NCBI GenBank assembly: GCA_029237695.1
Contig: CM055266.1
Coordinates: 116,701,370 to 116,765,369 of the forward strand
Reading direction: 5' to 3'
DNA from: Conchocele bisecta
Taxonomy: Eukaryota; Mollusca; Bivalvia; Lucinida; Thyasiridae
DNA: 64,000 bases
Shown here piece by piece: positions 23,886 through 33,756 of the stretch (within the stretch, counting starts at the first letter, position 1; the number at the start of each line of letters is the position of its first letter). The notes under the pieces are model-generated. The model worked only from the letters and a program-made list of their open reading frames with translations, was not told where the DNA came from and made no database searches. The position numbers were made by a program, and so were the translations under genes.

Positions 23886-23965
23886 CTGTGTGACCTGCAG
23901 AGACCCAGATCACCCTGCACAATCTCATAATAATATACCACGTTTGCCATTCATGCACACATGTT
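23886..23965 (+). repeat. MITE B-related fragment
   Basis: TGTGACCTGCAGAGACCCAG followed by ATCACCCTGCACAATCTCAT and CACGTTTGCCATTCAT resembles the middle of element B (GTAGATCCAGATCAGCC, GTTTGCCATTCCATC). Diverged. Confidence 0.4.
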
Positions 23966-24057
23966 TTGTAAGATAACAAAAATGTGTGTAATACAACAAA
24001 AACAACTAGAGAAAAGTTGATGATGTGGCCATAGCAATATACCCACTTTTCCATATT

Positions 24058-24215
24058 TCATAGTCGGAAACAGGGAGATAATCCATGACACGGGATTCAT
24101 GATAGAGGGTCAACTGAGGAATGCATGTATGAAATAACAAGGTGTTCCATGAAAGGAAACAGAAGTTATAAGACATTTACCCCAACGTTAAGTTTGTGGA
24201 CGCTGACGACATTGG
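24058..24215 (+). repeat. Fused pearl-like fragments (F then E)
   Basis: ACAGGGAGATAATCCATGAC comes from element F. It runs into a single element E monomer: GATAGAGGGTCAACTGAGGA, GAAACAGAAGTTATAAGAC and ACCCCAACGTTAAGTTTGTG. This junction of two families suggests that recombination or template switching generates hybrids. Confidence 0.55.
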
Positions 24216-24393
24216 AAATGACGACAATCATTGGAAATGATTCTAAAGTCCTGCAAACCATATTTTCATCGACGATGGTCATATGAAAATCAATAATATT
24301 CTTCCTCTTGAATTACATACATTTTGGTTCATTTTTTGGGAGTGTATATTAGTTACAGTCCCTCAAATCAGTGTCAAATATCACAGAGAAAGA

Positions 24394-24459
24394 TGCATTT
24401 CCGGAATTGAACCGAGGATCTCTGGTTTATTGTACCATCGCTTTAACAACTGAGCTAAC
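24394..24459 (-). repeat. tRNA-like sequence (SINE head or tRNA pseudogene)
   Basis: On the minus strand: CTGGTTAGCTCAGTTGTTAA (A box TTAGCTCAGTTG) and, ~35 nt later, CCTCGGTTCAATTCCGG (B box GGTTCAATTCC). A five-pair anticodon-like stem, ATGGT and ACCAG around a 7-nt loop, can be drawn, but loop position 33 is not U and the acceptor stem is poor. It abuts the CAG target site of element A copy 2. Confidence 0.5.
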
Positions 24460-24462
24460 CAG

Positions 24463-24695
24463 GGGCCCGTTTCACTAAACTAAAATGTTTGTAAGTGCAA
24501 AATTATGATAGTCTGTAAATTAGCAATATTAGCAATATTTTCTTGTAAACAATTATTGGATTTACATTTATTGAGCATAGGCTGCATATGCAGCCTATGC
24601 TCAATAAATGTAAATCCATCAATTTAAATTTCCAGACGATCCTAAATTTGCACTTACGAACTTCTTAGTCGTACGAAGCTTAGTGAAATGGGCCC
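24463..24695. mobile_element. PIF/Harbinger-like MITE A, copy 2
   Basis: 233 bp from GGGCCCGTTTCACTAAACTA to TTAGTGAAATGGGCCC, flanked by CAG direct triplets (24460-24462 and 24696-24698). The interior palindrome TAGGCTGCATATGCAGCCTA is identical to copy 1. A ~16-bp deletion lies next to the left terminus (CTTTGTACAA is missing). Confidence 0.8.
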
Positions 24696-24699
24696 CAGA

Positions 24700-24862
24700 T
24701 ACACACCTTACAGTATGGCCCATTAAAAAATAACACACCTTACAGTACGGCCCATTAAAAAATAACACACCTTACAGTATGGCCCATTAAAAAAATAACA
24801 CACCTCACGGTATGGCCCATTAAAAAATAACACACCTCACGGTATGGCCAATTAAAAAATAA
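24700..24862 (+). repeat. Minisatellite, ~31-bp unit, 5 copies
   Basis: Units of the form ACACCTTACAGTATGGCCCA TTAAAAAATAAC, with TTACAG/CTCACG variants, starting near 24705 and repeating every 30-32 bp. Confidence 0.85.
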
Positions 24863-24904
24863 GTAATCATGAATTCTCCTTTTTATAACAGGGAGCGATA
24901 CTGA

Positions 24905-25020
24905 TACCTTTAGGTTTTGTTTGTTTGTTTGTTTATTGGTGTTTAATGGCCTATCAACAGCTAAGGTCATGTAAGGCTGGGCAAACAGGTTCGATCCCAT
25001 TTTAACCTGGTGCATTGGAG
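24905..25020 (+). repeat. SINE-type tail segment
   Basis: TTTGTTTGTTTATTGGTGTT followed by TAATGGCCTATCAACAGCTA, AGGTCATGTAAGGCTGGG and GGTTCGATCCCA. Same conserved core as 4950-5045; the GGTTCGATCCC resembles a B box. Confidence 0.5.
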
Positions 25021-25029
25021 GGAAAATCC

Positions 25030-25150
25030 CAAAATCAGAACGGAATATTTAAAACAAGAACAAATATATTCAGCCCTGAAATTAGAATAACCTGACCTGG
25101 TGCCAGGTACATACCACACCGAGTCACTTTGCTCCTTCCCCTAAAATACT
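25030..25150 (-). repeat. Dispersed repeat L, partial copy
   Basis: ATATTCAGCCCTGAAATTAG, then AATAACCTGACCTGGTGCCA and TACCACACCGAGTCACTTTG match 15808-15910. Confidence 0.6.
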
Positions 25151-25451
25151 TTTAGGTATATTTAATGCATATACGGACTTTGGTCCATTATCTACTACTG
25201 TAATGGCATAATGAAGAAAAATTGCAATCACGGACAAACATACAAACTTCAACAGCCAAGGAAGATATACTGCTCCACCCTTGCTTAACGCATAAGGGGC
25301 TATAAACAAATAAACACAGATTTTGGATGGACGGACAGAGGCACACACAGGGACATTATTGTGATGTCTTGCTTTCAACTAGTATCTATAATTGAAACCA
25401 ACTTCTAAAGGCAGTAAAATATCATTTCATAATGTGTGTTATGTTTCAGCT

Positions 25452-25697
25452 GACATGTGGCTGTGACTGGAGCAATCGGGCTTATGGGTTTTGCGACCAG
25501 TGTAGATCCAGATCAGCCTGTGCATCTGCACACTCTGGTCAAGATCTCCACTGTTTGCCATTCCATCAATGAAACAACCAGCATGCTTGTAACAAGCAAT
25601 ATAGATAATTATCATGCTTCAGAAGTGTGCTATTTGAACAGGAGCTACACTCGTCACAAATCCCATAAGCCCCATGTTTCCAGTCACAGCCATATGT
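25452..25697. mobile_element. MITE B, copy 2
   Basis: Left end ATGTGGCTGTGACTGGAGCA, right end GTTTCCAGTCACAGCCATAT. The interior has TTGCGACCAGTGTAGATCCA and CACTCGTCACAAATCCCATA, so the arms pair over ~55 bp. Long open frames here are shadows. Confidence 0.75.
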
Positions 25698-25728
25698 ATC
25701 ATTATATGCTTCCTATTTGAGGAAATGC

Positions 25729-26109
25729 CAGAGCTCCAGATAAGCTGCGTATTTGCATAAATACCCAATTAAAATTGCCAAAAACCCTATTGAAATCATA
25801 AGTAGCGAGTATCAAAAAGCAATACAAAATTTGTGGTACCTTTATCATGCTGCAGAAAACAATAAACAGACCAGAAATATAGCATATTTTTCTTATTGTC
25901 CATCAAAACACATCTTGGTATTTCATTAGAATTGTCTCCAAGGACATGCCAAGACATGTGTTCATTTCGAAGCAAACTATTCAATAATTGCTGTCTGTTG
26001 ATGTGTAAACAGTAGTGTGATTTTATTTTACCCAATTTTGAAATACCCAGTTGCTTCAGAAATGATAGAGTGACAATACTCAATTACTAATTCCTTATCT
26101 GGAGCCCTG
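25729..26109 (-). mobile_element. hAT-like MITE R, copy 2, with 6-bp target duplication
   Basis: Inverted relative to 15215-15614. 381 bp from CAGAGCTCCAGATAAGC to CCTTATCTGGAGCCCTG, flanked by direct AAATGC (25723-25728 and 26110-26115). It differs from copy 1 by loss of part of the central palindrome. Both copies lie in the kinesin gene. Confidence 0.8.
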
Positions 26110-26283
26110 AAATGCATTACAAAATTATCTCCCATTGTATTCATAAAAGTTATTCATAGTATATACTAAATTAAAATAAATTATTTGAAATTACATCAAA
26201 TAAAATAGTGAGTGTGGTGGATATAGGTTAACTGCAGTCCATGGAGGGAAAACAAAACTACTGAATACGTAGCTGAGACATCA

Positions 26284-26603
26284 TCTGTAGCATATTTCAT
26301 CAACATTGCAAAGTATACTTTTCTAGCAAAGCATACTTTGAGGGAGTAATCATTTATTTTTCCCGAAATGCATTATGTAATATAGAACTTAACGACTGCA
26401 TATATTTGATGATTAAAAGTATGCAGAATTATTATACTGAATTTATTACATTATCACAGCCAAAATGGCTGTGATAATGTAATACATTCAGTATAATAAA
26501 AATTCATAAATTTATCCTAAAATTGAAAAGTTCTCCCTCAAGTATACTTGAGTATATCCTGACAAAAGTATACTTTGCAATGTTGGTGAAATAGGCTACA
26601 GAC
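26284..26603. mobile_element. Foldback MITE C, copy 1
   Basis: Ends CTGTAGCATATTTCATCAAC and GTTGGTGAAATAGGCTACAG are inverse-complementary. GCAAAGTATACTT is repeated near both ends, and there is a long central palindrome (TATTACATTATCACAGCCA with its inverse). The whole element can fold into one hairpin. Copies are at 30031-30358 and 36006-36323. Confidence 0.8.
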
Positions 26604-26639
26604 AAGCAGATCTTTTGAATTTGGCTGAAAATTAATATT

Positions 26640-27350
26640 CTTCAGACGGAGGAGGATACTAATGTGGGACAATTAGATGCCTACATCTTGGCGTGTACTG
26701 TCATGTACAAAAATTATTTCCTCACCCTCTGGAATTAGACACTGATTGATGTAATACAGAGCTGAATGAATTAGATTGTCCATTTTAGAAAGTAAATCCA
26801 CGAGGTATTCCTGTCCTTTGCTTCCACAAAAAAACAAAACATTAGGAATTAGACATCAGTCACATATTACATGAATTAGACAGCCAGAATAGTTGTGCAT
26901 GGCAGTATTCTGGAAGTCGGCGTGACGTATCACTAGTCACATGACCTGATATGTTTGGGGGAAACACGATACATTTTGCTCTAAAATACATCATTTTTAT
27001 GCCAGAATATTTCACATTTAGAACTATGAAAATACTAAATGGTGATAAGAATATTTTTAATGACCATTTAACATTATAAATTTGATTTAGCGATTGGAAT
27101 TTAGTTGTCTGAAGCGTTAAAAAATGATTAAATTATATAGGAAACAGGTCAGAGTTCCCCCTGCGCTGCTGGATAGGGGAGATAATTATACCCTGCAGGT
27201 GCGCGAAATGGACAAAGTCCGACTTCCAGAATTAGATAGACCCATGGTCATGCCTGTCTGTAATGCTGTTTTTAATGGGGAAATGAATCACATAACCTCA
27301 TGAATTAGACACATATTTAATTCTATCATGAGGAATTTGACCATTTCTGA
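26640..27350. repeat. Region with iterated GAATTAGACA motifs and an inverted pair
   Basis: GGAATTAGACA, TGAATTAGA or CAGAATTAGATAG occurs about eight times between 26742 and 27310. TATTCTGGAAGTCGG (26908) is the inverse of CCGACTTCCAGAAT (27218). This looks like an unidentified element with subterminal repeated motifs. Confidence 0.45.
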
Positions 27351-27367
27351 AGAATTGACAGCTGCTC

Positions 27368-29108
27368 CAGTCTTCGAATTTAGCTGCTGGTCCGATGCCT
27401 GAGGCCAGTAAAATTTCCGATGGGCCAGTAAAATTCAGAAGCTGACAGGTCCGGCGGACCAGTAGAACTTTTTTTTTTTTTTATTAATTTTTTTTATTCT
27501 CTTTGCTATATGAACGGCTGTTCCATTTACCTCTTTATAGTTGTGGCTAGTTGATATTATTGTTATTTACTTGACAAAAATACAATTATCTTGCTTCCCT
27601 AACAGTTAATAATTGTTTGTGTATGCTGGTACACCAGAATTATGGTAAAACATTACCATTTTAAAACTTGATTAACTATTTTATTTTGTGTGTTCAATTG
27701 ATGTAATAGCCGCTTTCTGACATCGCATCAAAGAGCATGTGTGTATTAAATGTTTCAAACACGACTTTTCCATTACAAAAATCGATAAATATAGTACATT
27801 GACCATAAAAGATATATTTTCTATGTTTACACGAAGTGTCTTCGCTTCAGACAAACTGCAGAAAGCACAAAACTTAGCTAAGCTATGGAGGCGAGATGTA
27901 ACCTAATTTTGTCTGCACCCAATAGCCGACCGATTTTCAGTTTCTGAAGAGGGGGAGTCAACAAAACATGAGGGGAGGGGGGGGGGGTGTGGGGGCACTA
28001 ATCGTAACGGCTCCTTCGGGCCGACAATTATGTCTGGACCGATTGGCATTCTGAAATTTTAGAATTTTAGAAGCCCTTGGTAGGTATCGAGTCAGAGTGA
28101 CCGTGATGAGAGCGATGATGACCAAGACAGAGATGATGACGAGATGGAGATGTCGGAAGATCTAGTTCATAAAACATTGATTGATATCTTGAGACCAATC
28201 CAGAGATGATGACCAGATGGAGACGTCAAAAGATCTATAAAACATTGATATCTTGAGACCAATCCAGAGATGATGACCAGATGGAGATGTCGGAAGATCT
28301 AGTTTATAAAACATTGATATCTTGAGACCAATCATTAAAACAACATTATATTGACTTGTTTTTATTCTTATTATACAACTACTATACAAGCATATAGTCC
28401 CTATTCTCATGGATCCGTGCCCCTAAGCACATAAATTCATATTGTGTGTTATATTCTGATTAATTCCTGAAAATGTATACATCAACATAAAGTTCAAACA
28501 CTTGACTATGAGTGGACATAAGGAATTCACCAAAATTATTGTTTATGCAAGTCTTAGAGTCCCTAGAAATAACCCACCCAAGTCACCTAATTGATCTTGA
28601 AACTTCTCATCAGGTTCGTGCCCTACAACCTTTTTCACATTTGAGTGACATTCCTTGATCACTCATACAATAAAGAAGTGTTGCTGCCTAGATGAATCAA
28701 ATTTAAATATGGTGAAGTCCAGCTTCACCTAGAAATCAACATTTATCACATTTTATGCATCATTTGCTAACAGACCCTCTTCAGATTAAGGAAATATGTA
28801 GAAAAATCACAAAATAGGTGGTAAATCACAATTGTATGTAACTGTAACTTAGAAAACAGTGGAATACAATTTAAAATACCTTTTTAAAATAATTTTCAAT
28901 TAACACTATTCTTAGAATATGCTTATTCACTTGTTTTCTAGGGGCACGAATCCATGAGAATTGGGGCTATATACTTTTATGATAATATTATATTTATACA
29001 TAGTACCGCATAATTTTTCGGGCCAGTAAAATTTTGTTCGGGCCAGTAACTTTGGGAAGTAGACTGGCCCGGAGGTCCAGTGAATTGAAAAGTTTTTCGT
29101 GAAGACTG
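27368..29108. mobile_element. hAT-like non-autonomous element, 1.74 kb, 6-bp target duplication
   Basis: Termini CAGTCTTCGAATTTAGC and GTTTTTCGTGAAGACTG are inverted. The flanks are direct CTGCTC (27362-27367 and 29109-29114). Subterminal GGCCAGTAAAATTT motifs occur near both ends (27411, 27425, 29022, 29040), related to the sequences at 62215 and 63350. No transposase frame. It carries the tandem repeat at 28131-28335. The right end lies 266 bp downstream of kinesin exon 1. Confidence 0.75.
28131..28335 (+). repeat. Tandem repeat, ~64-73-bp unit, 3 copies
   Basis: GATGATGACCAGATGGAGAT, then GTCGGAAGATCTAGTT, CATAAAACATTGATATCTTG and AGACCAATCCAGA repeat with GATGGAGA at 28143, 28216 and 28280. 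Confidence 0.8.
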
Positions 29109-29374
29109 CTGCTCCCCTAGGTGGTGGGCAAACTATTTCTGCCTGCAAATTCACACAACTTGTAACAGGGGAGATAACTGACAAATTCATTGCCACATAA
29201 AAAAAAACATATTTTAATTTCCAAGTTAAAATAGTCTGTCGCGTGTGTTTAAACAATTCAGCAGTCTATATAAGTATTAATAACACGGACAGTGTTGTAA
29301 GCATGCTAAATATGTTCTAGATTATGAACGAAAATCACTTTCTTAATCTTATGAAAAAAAATAAATAAACCCAC

Positions 29375-29429
29375 CTCTCCTGTTCGTCGGTCGAACTCGG
29401 ACAGCGACTTGTATTTTATCCGTCGCCAT
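29375..29429 (-). CDS. KIF13: Kinesin-3 (KIF13-like), first coding exon
   Basis: On the minus strand ATGGCGACGG starts at 29429 and encodes MATDKIQVAVRVRPTNRR, then one base of the next codon and a GTGGGT donor at 29374. VAVRVRP is the first beta strand of the kinesin motor with the RxRP motif that contacts the adenine of ATP. VRVRPxNRRE is the form typical of kinesin-3 (KIF13, KIF16B). The 55-nt exon joins exon 2 at 15767 to give NRREVDLGTKCVV, as in KIF13. The start context has G at +4. No catalytic P-loop is in the window. It was found by reading short stretches in all frames, not from a long open frame. Confidence 0.88.
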
Positions 29430-29600
29430 GATATCTCCTTGTTGAATATACCTAAGTGTCAATTAAGTAACTTAACTTTACTGCCTAAAATGACACGCAC
29501 TCAAATTAATTCGTATTGGAAGACATGCTTAATAAATAATTATCATCTCTCCTCATCCCTCTTCAGAGCGCCATTTTGCATATTTTCATAATGCTCGTTA
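29430..29600 (-). promoter_or_regulatory. Probable 5' leader/promoter of the kinesin gene
   Basis: Immediately upstream of the kinesin start codon (reading minus strand). At 29568-29580 the minus strand reads TGCAAAATGGCGC, close to the YY1-type core AAnATGGCGGC often found near start sites. No TATA box at a sensible distance is obvious. The start site cannot be placed from sequence alone. Confidence 0.4.
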
Positions 29601-30030
29601 CCAGGCCGCTATGACTAACAAATCGAGTTCACACGGAACTATAGGTTAGGCCAGAGTCCTCATTAATACATGCTTTTCAAATGGCAGAAATTAACTAAAC
29701 ACATAATTTTATTTCATCAAATAGTAAGTAATTTTAGTTTTATTCTATGCATACTATATAATTTTGCAGACTGTGTTCAACAGGGGAAATAGTTTGACAA
29801 TGCAGTTATACCTCTCTAAACCGGACATCCTGGTAAGTCCCCAGGGTGTCCTGTTCATTCTAGTTAATAATTCCATGAACACCTTTTTCCATGTGCAATC
29901 ATCAACAGACACGACCATGAAATAAAATTCAATGCAACCCATCTAAATTAACACAATGGTGTCACCAGGGTGTCCGGTTTATAGATGTTCTAGTGTACAC
30001 GCTCGCTATTGCTGTATCACGGCGTCCGAA
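29601..30030. other. No recognised feature
   Basis: AT-rich intergenic sequence. A short stretch near 29815-29850 (TCTCTAAACCGGACATCCTG, then CCCCAGGGTGTCCTG) resembles 4848-4885 and 29967-29985, so a small dispersed repeat may be present. Confidence 0.4.
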
Positions 30031-30358
30031 GAAAAAGTGTAGCATATTTCACCAAAATTGCAAAGTATACTTATCTTGCTAAGTACACTTTGAGGGAGAA
30101 ATGTTCAATTTACGGATAAATTTATTATTTTTTATTATGCTGAATTTATTACATTATCACAGCCATGTTGTGACAATGTAATCAATTCCTTATCTTAATT
30201 TAGCATACTTGCAATCATCAAGTATAAATATATATATATGCAGTCGTTAGTTCTATACGAAATAATGCATTTCTGGAAAAGTTAATGATTACTCCCTCAA
30301 CGTATACTTAGCTATATCAGTATACTTAACACTATTGGTGAGATCGGCTACTGGAAGC
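30031..30358. mobile_element. Foldback MITE C, copy 2
   Basis: TGTAGCATATTTCACCAAAA and TATTGGTGAGATCGGCTACT are the ends. The interior has GAATTTATTACATTATCACA and the AGTATACTT motifs. The central palindrome is shortened relative to 26284 and 36006. Confidence 0.75.
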
Positions 30359-30779
30359 ACACTTCATGAAACATATTGCGTTTTCAAGTTGTGCTTATGC
30401 TGTGCCACCTTCAATCTTCAATCTGCTATGCCTTCAGGTCGAAGTAGGCACATTTGTAGTATATTTCATCACCCTTCTAGTAAATGTTCACCACTCAGAT
30501 CACTCACTTGTATATTATGATAACATGGGGTGCGTATATAATTTAAAATTAACACATAACACATGTCTTGACATATAACGTACAGATAATTCGCCAATAG
30601 AAATATAACCTATATAAATGACTAGACATAGACAAGTGGTACATTAATTAAATAAAGGTAGCGGAAATATCTAGAATCCATATTCCGCCTGTGTATGTCA
30701 TTCCATGCATGCTACTCGTTTGTTAGTCTGGTTATGTACGCTATGTGCTAGCAAGGAGACATGCGTATGAGCCCAGAGG

Positions 30780-31620
30780 AGTCAATGGTGGTGGCTCCGT
30801 GTAGGAAGCAAATATATTTGAACCATATGATGATCAGGTCGACATCAGTGTTTGATCCATAGTTTACAGCACAATGGCGGAAAACATTATTAACTGGTGA
30901 TTGCTGCTCACTGGAATTCGCACAGACGGTGCATAGCCTTATCAGCATGCACACTCGTGTAGTCTGGTATGGCTGTGCACCGGTGGTCGTCACATAGTTT
31001 ACAGAACAATAACGACAATGCATAATATTATTTACAGGATTTCACTGCTCACATGAAATATTCCACATAGTGTGTTCCATGATCTGCCTGCACATCCGTG
31101 TAGTCCGATCTGGGTATACAACACTGGCCACCACATATAATACAGCACAATATATACAGACAATACACAATGTTGTTTAAGGTGATCACTGCTCACAAAC
31201 GTGTAGTCTGATATGGATCTACAACGGTGGTTGTCCCATATTATACAGCACAATACCGACAAAATACATTAATATTTACATGTGATCGCTACTCGCATGA
31301 ATTATCCCACACAGTCTATACTCTGATAAGCATGCACAGATTAACAACAATGTTAGTCGTCATACACAAGTAGTGAACAACACAATACCGACAATAAATA
31401 CGCAATATTATTTACAGGTGATCGCTGCTCACATGATTTATCTCATATGGTGTATACTCTGGTAGGCCTGCACAACAGTTTAGTCCGATTTGGATCTATA
31501 ATGCTGGTCGCCTTATAGCATACATCACAATACAGGCAAAACACACTATTATTTACCGGTGATCGCTGCTCACATGAATTATCTCAGAAAGCGAATACTC
31601 TTTCATGTGACATATATAGC
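30780..31620. repeat. Tandem array, ~141-bp unit, about 6 diverged copies
   Basis: The motif GTGATCGCTGCTCACATGA recurs near 30896, 31037, 31180, 31282, 31416 and 31558. Other unit marks are GCATGCACA, GTGTAGTCTGATATGGAT and ATACAGCACAATACCGACAA. Spacing is mostly 134-143 bp, with one short unit of 102. The minus-strand open frames at 30748-31262 are the repeat read through, not a gene. Confidence 0.8.
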
Positions 31621-31639
31621 TGGGATACATTTATCTAGA

Positions 31640-32290
31640 TATTCAGTTTATATATGTATTTGGAAGTGTATTTGAAATATCTTAATCTAAGATTTGGCAT
31701 ACCAAACTAATATTACATAGGGCCTACTGTCTCTCAAAATACATCGAACTATAGTTCATAGACACATTGATAGCTAGTTCCATGAGAAGTCATTGTCATA
31801 ATGTGCGGTGTCCCGTGTATAGGAACCAGTCAGATAATCGATAATAAATACATTGTATATAGCGATAATTCAAGTACCATTTTCAAATGCGCCGCAGCGG
31901 GATAGATTTGCTCGAGGTATTTGTAAATCTGATAAAAAAACAACTATTGAAGGAAATAAATTGCGTCTCACTTCTGAACCAAAATATACACATGACTCGT
32001 CTAGAAAAAAAATGGGACCAGTGAAAATAACTGTTTGTAATACTGAATCAAAGTACTGAAAGTACTGAGCTACGAGCCCAACTGAAATGGGTGGTAAACA
32101 GTGTTTTAGTATATTCTCCTTTAAATATTTCAAATAGAGTAATTGTAGCAAATGGTGTTATGGGAAACTGTATAACACTCGACATATGTTGTATGTGGAG
32201 AGAGGAAGGAGCTGTATAGAAACAGGAAGAATCCAGTAAGGCTTAGCATTTGTTTTTTTATGCATTACATACACATCCGCATTTGCTCTG
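31640..32290. other. No recognised feature; one short odd open frame
   Basis: A 68-residue frame at 31853-32059 is rich in charged residues but matches nothing I know. Its end (AAAGTACTGAAAGTACTGAG) is repeated, inverted, at 57960-57990, so it is more likely part of a dispersed repeat. Confidence 0.35.
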
Positions 32291-32294
32291 AAAT

Positions 32295-32620
32295 TTTTAT
32301 AAATTTTCGACATCATTTAAGAAAAATGTGACTGATTTTCGAAATCAATATCGGCGAAATACGGCGATGCGATAAGGGTGGTAATTACATATCCGGGCTC
32401 AATTATTGTAAGTGAAAGTGTACGATATTACCACTCATTCGAAGCATGCCGACGCGACGATTCAAATGAGTGAACCATCTAGACGACACGGTTCAAATGA
32501 GTGGTAACAGTATATCTTTATAAATTTTCAACATCATTTAAGGAAAATATGACTGATTTTCGAAATCAATATCGGCGAAATACGGCGATGCGATAAGGGT
32601 GGTAATTCCATATCCGGATT
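32295..32620. repeat. ~105-bp direct repeats flanking a hairpin Q copy
   Basis: TTTATAAATTTTCGACATCA through GCGATGCGATAAGGGTGGTA is present at about 32298-32398 and again at 32518-32619. Between them at 32419-32518 is hairpin Q copy 3 (TATTACCACTCATTCGAAGC and GTTCAAATGAGTGGTAACAG). Either the hairpin inserted between existing tandem units, or the direct repeat and hairpin moved together. Confidence 0.7.
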
Positions 32621-32850
32621 CACTCTTCAAAAACCTGTGGTTATGGTGTTGTTTTATGCAAATTTGTACACGCCGTATAAATGACAGACGATAATAAGTT
32701 GCTGGAGGTCAATTGATGAGTCCAAATATAGGTAGGCCAGGTGTGTTATCGTATCATAGCCTCGTTTCCGTGTATAATAACTACATGATAAAGTGCACGT
32801 GTGTGCATATCAATATAATAGTGTATCTTGGTGCGCAAAATAGACCTGTA

Positions 32851-32945
32851 GTGTGGCTCAGTGGTATCGAAGCGGAAGAATATCTATACGTTTGCAGAAC
32901 ATTTGTTCATTTTATCTGGTCGTGAGTTCGAACCTCACAAAACGA
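32851..32945 (+). repeat. tRNA-like sequence 1
   Basis: GTGTGGCTCAGTGGTATCGA gives an A-box-like element (TGGCTCAGTGG), and GGTCGTGAGTTCGAACCTCA gives a strong B box. The spacing is longer than in a normal tRNA, as if a long variable arm or insertion were present. SINE head or pseudogene. Confidence 0.5.
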
Positions 32946-33309
32946 TTACTTTTGTCGATATCATTCTGTTTTGTTTATGACTGCTTGCTGGAGAAGGGAA
33001 TAAGTGAAACGGCGAGGGTGTGAACTATTGCTGTATGACCTCAATGTGACATGGTCGGCTAGAACATACTCCAGATTATTCATGTACACACATATGAAAT
33101 GTGCATTTAGTTATTAGATTTCTTCAAAGTGGTACTATTTCTTCTATAAGTATACCAGCCTGACATGGCGTTGTTTACATGCTTTGTTTATATAAACATT
33201 GGTGTATAAATAAACATGGAATTCCTGTAGGTGTTCCCTGTTTATTATGGCGCGTCGCTATAGTCATGATCGATATATTGCGATTGACAAAACAGTTTCT
33301 CATACTGGA

Positions 33310-33390
33310 GCAGTGGGTAAACTGGCGGCCAACGGTGGCACTTGATTTTAATGTTGCACTGCATGCGTTCGATCCTCACTTTGGCCATTA
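33310..33390 (+). repeat. tRNA-like sequence 2 (weak)
   Basis: GCAGTGGGTAAACTGGCGGC and, 50 nt on, GCATGCGTTCGATCCTCAC (B-box-like GTTCGATCC). The first box is degenerate. Confidence 0.3.
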
Positions 33391-33756
33391 TATATATATA
33401 TTATTATTTTTTAAATATTGTTTTTGTGTTTTCTTTTTAATGCATCTTTATTACATGTAACAACAATTGACATGGTAATTATGAACCACATGCATCCACG
33501 TTTATTTATTTATTTGTTTATTATCTGAAGTGAGAGGTTTATTTTTCGACATTGTTTTCTCCGTAACATATTTGCATTTGTAGTGAGTCGAGGTGGACTT
33601 TCACAATAACACACGAATGTGCAGAATGCATTTCACAATGATTAGGTTCAAAGTGAAGTGTTTTATAATGTTGTGTAAAAGTAAATGTACGACTGTTTCG
33701 GGATGTGTGCGTTACCTCTGGCGCCAAAATAATAAAAGTGAGAGAAAAATGTATGC

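Larger units (their letters stand above)
15768..29374 (-). other. Intron 1 of the KIF13-like gene (13.6 kb)
   Basis: Bounded by a GTGGGT donor (minus strand, at 29374 downward) and a TTTCAG acceptor (just above 15767). More than half of it is the 31-bp satellite at 16089-23880. The rest is MITEs, SINE-like pieces and a 1.7 kb hAT-like element. The phase matches (exon 1 leaves one base, exon 2 supplies two), which supports these two exons being consecutive. Confidence 0.8.

Noticed and set aside
25457..25720. Conserved protein shared with 43636-44043 (GFATSVDPDQPV-type)
   Set aside because: Both frames are translations of MITE B. The similarity is at DNA level and the element is a foldback without coding function.
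30748..31262. Two minus-strand open frames of 76-91 residues
   Set aside because: They coincide with the ~141-bp tandem array and repeat its sequence; no domain is recognisable.
31853..32151. Possible small gene with a charged 68-residue frame
   Set aside because: No known motif, no splice context, and its end is shared with a repeat near 57960.
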